From assembly GCA_951813045.1 (NCBI GenBank), contig CATOTF010000002.1:3472001-3536000 (forward strand): DNA of 64,000 nt. The letters run 5' to 3'. Source of the stretch: an uncultured Rhizobiaceae bacterium (GTDB lineage: Bacteria; Pseudomonadota; Alphaproteobacteria; Rhizobiales; Rhizobiaceae). This document shows positions 52,687 to 61,812 of this stretch, in pieces (the stretch's first letter is position 1; each line of letters begins with the position of its first letter). Below the pieces are notes generated by a model. That model was not told the origin of the DNA, did not search any database, and worked only from the letters and a program-made list of their open reading frames with translations. Made by a program: the position numbers and the translations under genes.

Positions 52687-53628
52687 TCATTTTCGCACCG
52701 CCCCGAATGTGATCCCTCGCAACAGGTGTTTGCGCAAAAGGATAGTAAAGATCATCACGGGCAGCAGGAAGATCGATGCAGCGGCAGCCACCGCCGGCCA
52801 GTCGAGACCACCCACTCCGATTATAGTTGGAATGAAGGGGGGCGCCGTTTGCGCAGTTCCTGAGGTAAGCAAGACTGCAAATGCATATTCGTTCCACGAG
52901 AAAATCAGACAGAAGATCGCAGTTGATGCGATGCCGGTGGCGGCTTGCGGCAGCACCACTTTCATGAAGGCCTGAAACCGTGTGTAGCCATCAATCAACG
53001 CCGCCTCTTCATATTCTCGCGGTATCTCGTCGATGAAACCCTTGAGCAGCCAGACCGCGAGCGAGATATTCACAGCTGTATAAAGCAGGATCATGCCCAA
53101 ATGTGTGTCGCTGAGACCAAGCTGTCGGTACATCAAAAAAATCGGAATGGCGACGGCGACGGGTGGCATCATTCGGGTGGAGAGGATGAAAAACAACAGA
53201 TCGTCTTTCAACGGAACTTTGAACCGCGAAAACCCATAGGCAGCCAATGTTCCAAGAAATATGGACAGGAATGTCGAGCCAAATCCGATAATGACAGAGT
53301 TAACGAACCGCTCGCCAAAGCGCGATGGCCCGGCAATCACCATGTTGCGGTTGCGTACAATCGCCTCATACCATGTCCGCGGCGGTGGCAGGGCATCCAG
53401 GTCTTCCTGCGCCAGTCGTGTACGGGTAGTAAAAAGGTTCACATAGCCTTCCAGAGATGGCTGAAAGATCACCTTTGGCGGGTAGGAAATACTGTCTGGA
53501 GGCGTCTTAAAGCCAGTCGCGAATATCCACAATATGGGAACAATCGTCACGAGCGCATACGTAATGACGAGGATTCCGGCGATCCATTTTACCCGCTTCG
53601 ACGGCTCAGTGATAGAATAAGCGCTCAT
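52687..53628 (-). CDS. ABC transporter permease (binding-protein-dependent, MalG type)
   Basis: The 313-residue protein starts at ATG 53628, which overlaps the stop of the upstream permease (ATGA). It has six membrane segments and the EAA loop EYEEAALIDGYTRFQAFMKVVLPQAATG. The usual PILWIFATGFK start and the ending FTILLRKHLLRGITFGAVRK are typical. It forms the channel with the other permease. The upstream in-frame extension to 53730 is overlap with that permease and not a start. Confidence 0.92.
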   Translation of the reverse strand: MSAYSITEPSKRVKWIAGILVITYALVTIVPILWIFATGFKTPPDSISYPPKVIFQPSLEGYVNLFTTRTRLAQEDLDALPPPRTWYEAIVRNRNMVIAGPSRFGERFVNSVIIGFGSTFLSIFLGTLAAYGFSRFKVPLKDDLLFFILSTRMMPPVAVAIPIFLMYRQLGLSDTHLGMILLYTAVNISLAVWLLKGFIDEIPREYEEAALIDGYTRFQAFMKVVLPQAATGIASTAIFCLIFSWNEYAFAVLLTSGTAQTAPPFIPTIIGVGGLDWPAVAAAASIFLLPVMIFTILLRKHLLRGITFGAVRK

Positions 53629-54596
53629 CGTTCTTTCACCTTGTTCAGTGCCTTCACGTAGATGCTGGCGAGGCCGAATACTGTGACGAACAGGATGATG
53701 GCGAATGCGGAGGAATAGCCGGTACGCCACTTCTCAAAGGCTTCCCGCTTTAGATTGATCGAGGCGAGTTCTGTCGTTGAACCCGGACCGCCGCCGGTCA
53801 GTTGCACGACCAGGTCGAACATTTTAAAATTTTCAATACCGCGAAACAGGATGGCCAGCATCAGGAAAGGAAGTACCATCGGCAAAGTGATGGTCCAAAA
53901 TTGCCGCCATTTGGACGCTCGATCAATCACTGCTGCCTCGTAGATATAATCGGGGATACTTCGTAGCCCCGCCAGGCAAATCAACATCACAAACGGCGTC
54001 CACATCCATGTGTCAACAATCACAATGGACCACGGCGCAAGATTAACCGAGCCGAGCATCTCGAAGCTCGAAGATTCGGCCCCTGTAAACCAGGTCACAA
54101 CGTAATTAAAAAAGCCAATTTGCGGCTGGTAGAGAAATTTCCAGAAATTTCCGACAACCGCTGGGGACAACATCATCGGCAGCACGATGATAGTAGTCCA
54201 CAAATCATTACCTTTGAATTTCTTGTTGATCAGCCAGGCCAATGTGAATCCGATAAGGACTTGAAAAAAGATCGTCCAGAACAGGAAATGTGCCGTCGCC
54301 TGCATGGCGATCCAGGTGTCGGTGTCTGTCAAAAGGCGCTCGTAGTTGCGCAGGCCTACGTATTTGATGTCGCGATTCGGTCGGTTGGCCTTGAAGTTGG
54401 TAAAGGACAGATAGATAGTCCAGATCAGCGGAAAAATATTGACTGCCAACAGCAGAATAATGGTCGGACCAACAAACCACCAGGCAATCGCACGGTCAGA
54501 CAGGCCACGAATTCTGCGGGCCATCGCCACCGGCGTTTTGTGCGCCGCCTTGTCGATTGTGGTTTCGGTCATCGTAACCTGCGCCGGGTCAAGCAT
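53625..54596 (-). CDS. ABC transporter permease (MalF type)
   Basis: This is a 323-residue permease with six segments, the first at about 33-55 (FVGPTIILLLAVNIFPLIWT) and the EAA-like loop YEAAVIDRASKWRQFWTITLPM. The start at ATG 54596 follows GGCAGGATAGGGCT; ATG 54572 is an alternative. A perfect 10-bp hairpin separates it from the binding-protein gene. It pairs with the next permease. Confidence 0.92.
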   Translation of the reverse strand: MLDPAQVTMTETTIDKAAHKTPVAMARRIRGLSDRAIAWWFVGPTIILLLAVNIFPLIWTIYLSFTNFKANRPNRDIKYVGLRNYERLLTDTDTWIAMQATAHFLFWTIFFQVLIGFTLAWLINKKFKGNDLWTTIIVLPMMLSPAVVGNFWKFLYQPQIGFFNYVVTWFTGAESSSFEMLGSVNLAPWSIVIVDTWMWTPFVMLICLAGLRSIPDYIYEAAVIDRASKWRQFWTITLPMVLPFLMLAILFRGIENFKMFDLVVQLTGGGPGSTTELASINLKREAFEKWRTGYSSAFAIILFVTVFGLASIYVKALNKVKER

Positions 54597-54662
54597 AGCC
54601 CTATCCTGCCGCCATCTGTGTCAGGCAGACAAGTCGGGATCGAATGAAAATTCATGGAGAAA

Positions 54663-54688
54663 GATATCCCGGTGATTGCCGGGATATC
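54663..54688 (-). terminator. Hairpin between binding-protein gene and permease genes
   Basis: GATATCCCGG and CCGGGATATC form a perfect 10-bp stem around TGATTG, 15 bases after the binding-protein stop. On the minus strand it is followed by TTTCTCC, so termination is partial at best. It suits higher expression of the binding protein than of the membrane parts. Confidence 0.6.
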
Positions 54689-54703
54689 GAAATTTGCTTC
54701 GGA

Positions 54704-56023
54704 TTACAGCTTGCCTTCGTCTTCGAAGACTTCCGTCCAATCCTTGATCAGCGCATCCAGTGCTTCCTTCGCAGTGCCCTTGTCGGCCACCACATAGTCA
54801 TGCACGCGCTTCTGCATGGCGATCAGAAGTTCTGCGTATGCGGGTTCCTGCCAGAAGTCCTGCACACCTTCCATGGCGACTAGGAAGTCGCCTGCAAAAG
54901 GCTGTGAGGCTTTGAACCCTGGGTCCTGCAGCACCGAGTTATGCGCAGAATAACCGCCAAGCTTCCACCATTGGGCCTGGATCTTGGGATCAGCGAACCA
55001 CTTAATGTATTCAAGTGCGGCGTCCTTTTTATCGGAATAACTGACAACTGAAATACCCTGACCGCCCAGTGTTGACCCGGCCACGTTCTGTGGCGGGTTG
55101 ACGAAGAAGTCGATCTTGTCTCCGCCTGTGTTCGGGTCGGCATAAAGACCGGGGAAGAAGGCAAACCAGTTCATCGCCATAGCCACCTGGCCGGACTTAA
55201 ACGCATCAAGGCTCTCACCCATATAGGAGTTAGTATAGCCCGGGGGTGTCGCTGTTTTGTAGAACTCCTTGTAGAATTCCAGCGCTTCGACGGCGGCAGC
55301 TGAGTTCACCGCACCTTCCATGTCATATTTTCCAGGAGTGTTTTCATATTTGAAACCCCAAGGATAGAGCGCCGACGTCACACCCATGGTGATGCCTTCA
55401 GAACCGCGCTCGGTGAAGATGGCAGCACCGTAGACTTTTTTGCCATCAATCTCACGGCCCTGGAAGAACTGCGCAATTTCCAGCATTTCCTTTTGTGTTT
55501 TTGGTTCGCCTAGCTCCCGTCCGGTCTTTTCCTTAAACGCGCTACGAATGTCCTCGCGGGCAAACCAGTCCTTACGATAAAACCAACCATTGGCATCGCC
55601 CATAGCAGGCAGAGCGTAGTAATTCGGCGTCCCCTTGGGCCATGTGGAATATGCATAAACCGTCGCAGGTGCGAAATCGTCCATGCTGATTTTTTCCTTG
55701 TCGAAAAAATCATTCAGTTTGACGTAGTGGCCGTTTTCAGCGCCACCGCCGATCCACTGGCTGTCCCCAATGAGGAGATCGCAAAGCTTGCCACCGGAAT
55801 TCAATTCATTGAGCATCCGGTCCGCAAAATTTGGCCACGGTACGAATTCAAATTCCATTGTATGGCCGCTCTTACCCTCAAAATCCTTACTCAATTCAAC
55901 AAGAGCGTTGGCTGGATCCCAGGCTGCCCAACAAAGGGTCAATTCTTCTGATTGCGCTGCACTGGATGAAAACAGTGCAACAACAGACATGGTTGACGCG
56001 GCTAGAAATGATTTCAGTTTCAT
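54704..56023 (-). CDS. ABC transporter substrate-binding protein (sugar/polyol type)
   Basis: ATG 56023 follows GGGAGGAAAATTC and starts a signal peptide (MKLKSFLAASTMSVVALFSSSAAQ). The mature protein of about 415 residues is a type-1 (family 1) sugar-binding protein with WDPANALVELSKDFEGKSG near the start and WFADPKIQAQWWKLGGYSAH in the C-terminal half. It picks up the ligand for the two permeases and two ATPases. It is the first gene of the operon downstream of the LacI gene. The ligand is likely a sugar alcohol or ketose, by context with the dihydroxyacetone kinase. Confidence 0.9.
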   Translation of the reverse strand: MKLKSFLAASTMSVVALFSSSAAQSEELTLCWAAWDPANALVELSKDFEGKSGHTMEFEFVPWPNFADRMLNELNSGGKLCDLLIGDSQWIGGGAENGHYVKLNDFFDKEKISMDDFAPATVYAYSTWPKGTPNYYALPAMGDANGWFYRKDWFAREDIRSAFKEKTGRELGEPKTQKEMLEIAQFFQGREIDGKKVYGAAIFTERGSEGITMGVTSALYPWGFKYENTPGKYDMEGAVNSAAAVEALEFYKEFYKTATPPGYTNSYMGESLDAFKSGQVAMAMNWFAFFPGLYADPNTGGDKIDFFVNPPQNVAGSTLGGQGISVVSYSDKKDAALEYIKWFADPKIQAQWWKLGGYSAHNSVLQDPGFKASQPFAGDFLVAMEGVQDFWQEPAYAELLIAMQKRVHDYVVADKGTAKEALDALIKDWTEVFEDEGKL

Positions 56024-56087
56024 GAATTTTCCTCCCAAGTTTGGTGTGAATTAGCTGAAATTGAGCCATTCACTGTTATGATGCTAA

Positions 56088-56105
56088 ATGAAGTACGTAC
56101 CTCAT
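56088..56105. promoter_or_regulatory. LacI-type operator candidate upstream of the binding-protein gene
   Basis: ATGAAGTACGTACCTCAT is a near-perfect palindrome (16 of 18 positions) with a central C-G step, as typical for LacI-family operators. It lies 65 bases upstream of the binding-protein start. A related copy lies upstream of lacI itself. Confidence 0.65.
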
Positions 56106-56281
56106 GTCGAGTCGGATTCACCTTTTTGAAGTTTTTGTTTTGCGATTGGGTGTTCAACAAACCCCGACACCGTCATCAAACGCAGACCGTACGCCGGCAT
56201 TGACGCCGTTATCTCTTGGATATCGGGGGGTAAGTTGCTCTAGTATGTGATTTTCGATGCCTTTGCTTCAGTGCCTTGATA

Positions 56282-57307
56282 TCAGTTCAAGTTTTCCTTC
56301 AAGACTACCTCAATTCGTATTTTTTCTTGCGAGGCTATCAAGTCGCGCCCATCGCTGTTTGCCCGCATCATGCGGATGGCGCTGCGTACGATGTGACCAA
56401 CATCCTGCTTAATGACGGCATCGAAAACACCGTTTTCCAGGGCCGCACGTGACGTGTCCGTAAGTTCGTGCGCAACCACGAATCTGCGTACGGGGCACCG
56501 CTTGGTCAAAGCTTTCACAAGTCCCGAATTACCACTGGCAATCGAATAGACAGCTCCGATTTCGGGTCGTGCAGCGAGAGCACGACCGACAAGCTCTTCC
56601 ATTAAGTGGCTATCGTCCCATGCTTCCACTGTCGGCAAGACATTAATATGCGGGAATTGCTCGGTCATGATCGCATCAAAGCCCTGCCGACGTTCCACAT
56701 GGTCACGCGCCTGCATAGACCCCGCAATCACCAATATGTCCACCGGCTGTGGCCCCAGAAACATCCCAAGAAGTAGTCCGGCCGTGCGACCGGCGGCAAT
56801 GTTGTTGATGCCTACAAATTGGTCGACATCGGAGTTCGGTAAATCAGAGATTATGCCAATCACAGAAACACCCTGATCCTTTAAACGTTTGATCGCGTCT
56901 CGGATTTGCGGAGTTTCCGGCGCCATGATGGCAATGCCGTTTAATGACTTGGAATCGAGTTTCTCCAATTCAGCAACTAAGGCGTGCGGGTCATTGGCGG
57001 GTACCCTGACGATGGAAATATCTGTCCGATCCACCAGCGAGCGCGTTATCGCCTCAGATATAACCCCGTTGAGTTGTGTAAAAAACGCGCTAGTAAGATC
57101 AGGAATGACAAAGACGAATTGATAATTGCGCTGTCGGGCCAGATTAGCCGCCGCAACGTCACGAATATAGCCAATCTCGTGAATGACTTCGCGGACACGC
57201 TCAACGGTAGCGGGTCTGACACCTGGGCGCCGGTTTAAAACCCGGTCCACAGTTGCCAGACTCACACCCGCATTTTTTGCAATATCATGCACAGTAGGTC
57301 GCGGCAA
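56282..57307 (-). CDS. LacI-family transcriptional regulator
   Basis: The 341-residue regulator has the classic N-terminal LacI headpiece (TVHDIAKNAGVSLATVDRVLNRRPGV) and hinge helix. The C-terminal effector domain resembles periplasmic sugar-binding proteins (VFVIPDLTSAFFTQLNG, GIAIMAPETP). It lies in the same direction as the transporter operon, 258 bases upstream of it. Matching palindromes occur upstream of both this gene and the transporter genes, so it probably represses itself and the transporter until the imported sugar or its metabolite binds. Confidence 0.93.
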   Translation of the reverse strand: MPRPTVHDIAKNAGVSLATVDRVLNRRPGVRPATVERVREVIHEIGYIRDVAAANLARQRNYQFVFVIPDLTSAFFTQLNGVISEAITRSLVDRTDISIVRVPANDPHALVAELEKLDSKSLNGIAIMAPETPQIRDAIKRLKDQGVSVIGIISDLPNSDVDQFVGINNIAAGRTAGLLLGMFLGPQPVDILVIAGSMQARDHVERRQGFDAIMTEQFPHINVLPTVEAWDDSHLMEELVGRALAARPEIGAVYSIASGNSGLVKALTKRCPVRRFVVAHELTDTSRAALENGVFDAVIKQDVGHIVRSAIRMMRANSDGRDLIASQEKIRIEVVLKENLN

Positions 57308-57341
57308 AGTCGCTCCGAAGTCGTAATTTCTGGAGGTTAGT

Positions 57342-57359
57342 ATGAGGCACTTACTTCTT
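57342..57359. promoter_or_regulatory. LacI-type operator candidate upstream of lacI
   Basis: ATGAGGCACTTACTTCTT matches the reverse complement of the site at 56088 (ATGAGGTACGTACTTCAT) at 15 of 18 positions. It lies 35-52 bases upstream of the lacI start, as expected for autoregulation. Confidence 0.55.
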
Positions 57360-57967
57360 TCGCGTCAATCTCCCGACCCTTTGCTGAACTCAAGAATTTG
57401 TCTGAATCTACCGTTTCCGCAAAGTATCCAGTTTCCACATTACTAGATACAATATCACGATCATTGCGTGGGGCACAAATACGATCACTCGATTCAAAAC
57501 TGCGTTTACCTTGGGCAGTGGCGAAGATTCGACCCTCACCCAATTGATGCCGTTCATTGCGGAATTCTCAGATTCTATCGTTTGCCACTTTCACATCAGC
57601 ATGTCGATGATTGTCCGACTCGGAGCTCCGGCCTTCACGCGCTGTAATTGCTCAGCATCCACCACCAGAATGAATTGTGTCATCGTCCTCGGGCTCGCTG
57701 ATAAGACAGCCAAGCTCCACCAGTCACGGCTGCTGCCCCTCCACTCCAATTCAAAGTTTTTTGAGTTGGCGGCCGTAGGGCAAATCTACTATTCATTTCA
57801 CAAGTCAATATTCCACCAATGGCAGGACGAAATTGGGATATGACAATTAATGTGGTTAGCAGAAAAAGACACGCATTGATGCTGTTAAAGCTAATCAATC
57901 GGCTTGATAATTTTCGTAGCCAGGAAGTGCCTATTACCTAGTTTATTGCAGGCGATGTTTACCGATA
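57360..57967. other. Intergenic stretch without recognised gene
   Basis: This 608-base region between the lacI promoter and the malonyl-CoA decarboxylase gene shows no gene that I can support. A minus-strand frame of about 31 codons starts MTQFILVVDAEQLQRV near 57681 but has no family resemblance. The region is likely decayed sequence. Confidence 0.5.
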
Positions 57968-59209
57968 TTAGATAAGTGTTTTCTTATATGTCGTCACGAG
58001 TGCGCGAACTGCTTTTGAAGTTTCAACGTGACCATTACTGGCAAACGTTTCCTGGTTTGCTTCTACCTGATCCAGATCGTAGAGGTAATTCACCATTACG
58101 CCCTTCGATTGCTGTTCCCCGTTTGGAGAGATGTCAGCTTTGGCATGGATTGCATGTACCTGCGCACCATTTGCCAGATGAAACCGTGCAACAGGGTCAA
58201 CAGGCCGCCCGCGGTCATCTTTTTGTTCCACCAGATAATGTGCCGCCTGATTGATAATCGCCTCGGGCTCGGCCTCGAGCTGATCGTCCTGTTCAAGCCA
58301 TTTGCCGAAACCGGGCAGCGGCGACAGTGTAACAAACACTTTCAGGTTCGGCAGTTCGCGCCCAAGGTCCGCCACAACCTGCTTGATCAACAGATTGCCA
58401 AATGAGACACCATGCAGGCCTTTTTGGCAGTTGGAGATTGAGTAGAATACGGCGGTATCCGCCTCTTCGGCAGATTGTTCCTCGCGTTCTTCGTCCAGTA
58501 CGTCCTGGACTGATTTTGGCACACCTCGTACCAAAGCGAGCTCGGTAAACACGAGTGGTTCACCGGGCATGGCCGGGTGGAAGAAAGCATAGCAGCGTCG
58601 GTCCGACGGCTGAATGCGAGAACGAAGATCGCTCCAACCGTTGATCTCATGAACTGCTTCATAAGCAATGATCTTGGCCAGGACAGAGGCGGAACTGTCC
58701 CAGGAAATACGCTGCAATTCTAAGAACCCACGATTGAACCAAGACGCAAAGAGATGGGCAAAGTCGAGATCAACCCGTTTCAGGTCCGGCTCTTCACGTG
58801 CAAAGCGCAGGAGATCTTCGCGCATCGTTACGATGTCATTTGTGACGCCCGGTACCGCGTTGATACGGCGCAACAGTTCCTGGCGTTGAGGTTCACCGGC
58901 AGCTTGCAACAACTTCAAATTCGTGGGTGAACGCTCTTCATCATAAGCATCCGCCAAGTCAGCAAGATTTTGTGGGTCAATATCCAGGCTGTCCGCCAGA
59001 AAGCGAAAAAATATGACTTTCTCGTCATCGCTCAGCGCTGCATATCGAGCCAGAATGGATTTCGCGACCCGTTTACCGGCATCCGCCCCAAGGCGCAGGA
59101 GGTCAGCGCAGTCATCTTCGATGGAACCCGTGTTGGGCACATTTCCCCGATGGCGAACACGCACAATCGTATCGAGTACCGCATCCAGCATAGATCGTTG
59201 TTGGTTCAT
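57968..59209 (-). CDS. Malonyl-CoA decarboxylase
   Basis: The 413 residues match malonyl-CoA decarboxylase: AYEAVHEINGWSDLRSRI, CYAFFHPAMPGEPLVF, ISNCQKGLHGVSFGNLLIKQ, and ARFHLANGAQVHAIH near the C-terminus with the conserved His. The enzyme converts malonyl-CoA to acetyl-CoA and CO2 in the cytoplasm. It is the last gene of a leftward set with a TRAP transporter and a cupin. No malonyl-CoA synthetase (MatB) is nearby, so the source of malonyl-CoA is unclear. It lacks any visible targeting signal. Confidence 0.92.
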   Translation of the reverse strand: MNQQRSMLDAVLDTIVRVRHRGNVPNTGSIEDDCADLLRLGADAGKRVAKSILARYAALSDDEKVIFFRFLADSLDIDPQNLADLADAYDEERSPTNLKLLQAAGEPQRQELLRRINAVPGVTNDIVTMREDLLRFAREEPDLKRVDLDFAHLFASWFNRGFLELQRISWDSSASVLAKIIAYEAVHEINGWSDLRSRIQPSDRRCYAFFHPAMPGEPLVFTELALVRGVPKSVQDVLDEEREEQSAEEADTAVFYSISNCQKGLHGVSFGNLLIKQVVADLGRELPNLKVFVTLSPLPGFGKWLEQDDQLEAEPEAIINQAAHYLVEQKDDRGRPVDPVARFHLANGAQVHAIHAKADISPNGEQQSKGVMVNYLYDLDQVEANQETFASNGHVETSKAVRALVTTYKKTLI

Positions 59210-59242
59210 GAGACTTCCTGTTTGAGAGACTTATTTGTCAGG

Positions 59243-59824
59243 TTAACCGCGAGGCGGAATGCCTTTGCCCTGACCATTCGATGTTACACCGTCGATAAGA
59301 ATAAACATCATGGTGCAAGGCTCTGTGCCGCGATTGGCCCACGCATGATTTGTACCGCGCTGAACAACGACGTCGCCAGCCTTCAACAGAACATCGTCTT
59401 CTTCATTGTCCATCAGCATCCAGATTTCACCATTCATAACGATCCCGTAATCAACTGAATCGGTTCGGTGCATCCATGGATGCCTTCCGCCCTGGACCAC
59501 ATTTGCCCCTGCACCCATTTCTGCAAAAGCTGTGGCCCCGTCTTCACTGGAAAGTCGTGCCATAACCTCCGGGTCCTCCGGCATGAACTCCACACATCTG
59601 AAGACCGAACCATCTGTTGGAGGATGCAGGATAAATGGACCTGTGCATGTTTCCGTCGGGCCATCGTATTCTGCGGGTGTTTGGTCGGTCAGCCAGAAGT
59701 TTGTCAATCTGACCCCCGGACGGTTTGGCCGTTCAAGAATTTGTGTCGCTATCTGGTCGCTTTCGACAATGGCCACACCATTTTCATCGTGACCGGTGAC
59801 AACACGTCGATATTCTTTATGCAT
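59243..59824 (-). CDS. Cupin-domain protein
   Basis: I start at ATG 59824, which gives 193 residues beginning MHKEYRRVVTG; upstream codons run into the TRAP gene. The cupin fold is shown by HRTDSVDYGIVMNGEIWM and DVVVQRGTNHAWANRGTEPC, with His residues fit for a metal. Such small cupins bind metal and act as isomerases, dioxygenases or lyases. It lies between the TRAP transporter and malonyl-CoA decarboxylase genes, and may turn the imported compound into a malonate-type intermediate. That is inference. Confidence 0.78.
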   Translation of the reverse strand: MHKEYRRVVTGHDENGVAIVESDQIATQILERPNRPGVRLTNFWLTDQTPAEYDGPTETCTGPFILHPPTDGSVFRCVEFMPEDPEVMARLSSEDGATAFAEMGAGANVVQGGRHPWMHRTDSVDYGIVMNGEIWMLMDNEEDDVLLKAGDVVVQRGTNHAWANRGTEPCTMMFILIDGVTSNGQGKGIPPRG

Positions 59825-59834
59825 AATGGCTCCG

Positions 59835-61739
59835 TTATTGACTATTTTTAGACAGATATTTCGGGCCTTTGAGCAAGACCATTGCGACCAACAGGCCAAT
59901 TCCTGAAATATTCGTGATAAGTGACTGGTACAACAACAGGAGACCTGCAACCGCCATTATTATCCGCTCGATAGTTCCCAATGGTTGCAAAAAGTAGCCA
60001 ACGACGGCGGTCGCGATGCAATAGACGCTGATCAACCCGACAACGCAGGCCAGCAGAATTTCAACAACCGTCCCATCCAGCAAAAGCGCAGGGCCAAAGA
60101 AGAACATGAACGGCAGGATGTAGCTGGTTATTCCGTAAGCAAATGCGGTCCAACTGGTCCTGTTGATGTTACTACCCGCTATGCCCGCGGCGACGTAAGA
60201 TGCGAGCGCAACAGGCGGTGTGATTGTCGAGATACAGCCAAAAAAGAAGACGAACATGTGAGCTGTTAGAATTGGCACGCCCATTTCCACCAGCGGCGGA
60301 GCAACAACGGTCGCGAGGATCAAATAGGCAGCCGTCGTCGGCAGGCCCATGCCCAACACGATCGCCATCAAGGCGGTCAGACCCAGAGCGATAAGGGGCT
60401 GACCAGCCGAAATGCCGACAATTACGCCGGATATTTTTGAACCCAGTCCGGTCATGGACAATACACCAGCGACAATTCCGGCAGCGGCGCAGGCGGCTGT
60501 GATGGACAGGACGGCAAGTGCCCCCTGTTCCAGCGATTTCAACACGCGGCTCACATAGGTTTTTGGATCACGCCACTCAAAAAATAGGCATCCGATCAAC
60601 AACGCAATTAATGCAACGAATGATGCGCGGAAGGGTGAATATCCAACGACCATCATGCCTACGAGAAGCAAGAATGGTACGACAAAACGCAGCCCCGGAA
60701 GAAAGACGGTCGATAGCGGTTCTGCCGGGCCAGTGTCTACGCTGATAGCCATTCCTGATTTCACTGCGCGGAGATGAACAATGAACAAAATCGACGTGAA
60801 GAACAGCAAGGCGGGGATCAGGGCAGCGAGCATCACATCGCGGTAAGGGCGTCCAATTATTTCGGCCATGATAAAAGCCGCAGCACCCATAATCGGCGGC
60901 ATGATTTGTCCGCCGGTCGAGACAACAGCTTCGATGGCGGCTGCCTGATCAGGCTTGTAACCTTCCCGTTTCATCATCGGGATTGTCATTGTGCCCGTCA
61001 CCGCAACGTTACCTGCGGCTGAACCGGAAATCATGCCAAGCAGTGTGCTGAATATGACTGCAGTTTTGGCTGAAGCCGCCCGCGTTCCCCGCGTCACAGC
61101 ACTTGCTATACGAAAGAAAAACTCGCCCGCACCAAAATTGTTCAGGAACGCCCCGAAGATCGTGAAGATGATGATATATGAGGCTGACACGCCAAGAGGG
61201 ATGCCAAAGATGCCCTCAGTACCCGTCGCCATGAAGATTGCAATCCGCTCCACGCCATACCCACGATCAGCGAAAACACCGGGCAGATAGGGCGCGACCA
61301 ATGGATAGACCAGAAAAATTGTGGCAATCAGGCTGAGCAAAAAACCGATACGCCTGATCACGGCGAGAAGCACAAGGACGATGACGACCATGCCGACGCA
61401 TGCATCCAGATCATCGGTCACGCCGCCGCTGAAGGCTATAGGTTTCCACCGCAGATAAGTGTAAAGGCCTGCGCCAAGCGACATCAAAGCCAGCACCATC
61501 CGAAGGCCGATATCCATTAACTCTCGCGACGATGCTGCCGGGGTGCTGGCGGCCTCATCCGACAATATTGGTGTTTTTACCGCAAGAAAAACAAGGACCA
61601 ACATCACCGTCAGGTGGATACTGCGAATATCCATCGTGGAATAGCTTCCAAAACCAGCAACAATCGAGAGGTGCCAAAGGCTAAGGCCGATAGCGACCAC
61701 TGAGACTATCCTGTTGAGAACCTGGTGGATGGTCGTCAT
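59835..61739 (-). CDS. TRAP transporter fused permease (TAXI type)
   Basis: The 634-residue membrane protein fuses the small and large TRAP subunits. About four helices at residues 1-180 form the small part. The large part follows with the typical VFADRGYGVERIAIFMATGTEGIFG, GSAAGNVAVTGTMTIPMMKREGY, VVSTGGQIMPPIMGAAAFIMAE and GMGLPTTAAYLILA. TAXI-type TRAP systems move organic acids or amino acids with sodium. It follows the TAXI binding-protein gene after a terminator-like hairpin. The substrate is unknown. Confidence 0.93.
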   Translation of the reverse strand: MTTIHQVLNRIVSVVAIGLSLWHLSIVAGFGSYSTMDIRSIHLTVMLVLVFLAVKTPILSDEAASTPAASSRELMDIGLRMVLALMSLGAGLYTYLRWKPIAFSGGVTDDLDACVGMVVIVLVLLAVIRRIGFLLSLIATIFLVYPLVAPYLPGVFADRGYGVERIAIFMATGTEGIFGIPLGVSASYIIIFTIFGAFLNNFGAGEFFFRIASAVTRGTRAASAKTAVIFSTLLGMISGSAAGNVAVTGTMTIPMMKREGYKPDQAAAIEAVVSTGGQIMPPIMGAAAFIMAEIIGRPYRDVMLAALIPALLFFTSILFIVHLRAVKSGMAISVDTGPAEPLSTVFLPGLRFVVPFLLLVGMMVVGYSPFRASFVALIALLIGCLFFEWRDPKTYVSRVLKSLEQGALAVLSITAACAAAGIVAGVLSMTGLGSKISGVIVGISAGQPLIALGLTALMAIVLGMGLPTTAAYLILATVVAPPLVEMGVPILTAHMFVFFFGCISTITPPVALASYVAAGIAGSNINRTSWTAFAYGITSYILPFMFFFGPALLLDGTVVEILLACVVGLISVYCIATAVVGYFLQPLGTIERIIMAVAGLLLLYQSLITNISGIGLLVAMVLLKGPKYLSKNSQ

Positions 61740-61762
61740 CCCGTCACCCCTGAGCCAGGAAA

Positions 61763-61795
61763 CAAAAAGGGCGGCACGCTAGCTGGTGCCGCCCT
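61763..61795 (-). terminator. Strong hairpin between TAXI binding protein and permease genes
   Basis: On the minus strand AGGGCGGCAC pairs with GTGCCGCCCT and is followed by TTTTTGTTTCC. It is the strongest terminator-like structure here and ends most transcription after the binding protein, leaving reduced read-through for the permease, cupin and decarboxylase. Confidence 0.85.
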
Positions 61796-61812
61796 CATTA
61801 TTTGGTTTGCGA

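Noticed and set aside
57511-57843. 110-residue frame in the gap after the lacI gene
   Set aside because: No ribosome site, odd composition and no similarity to a known family.
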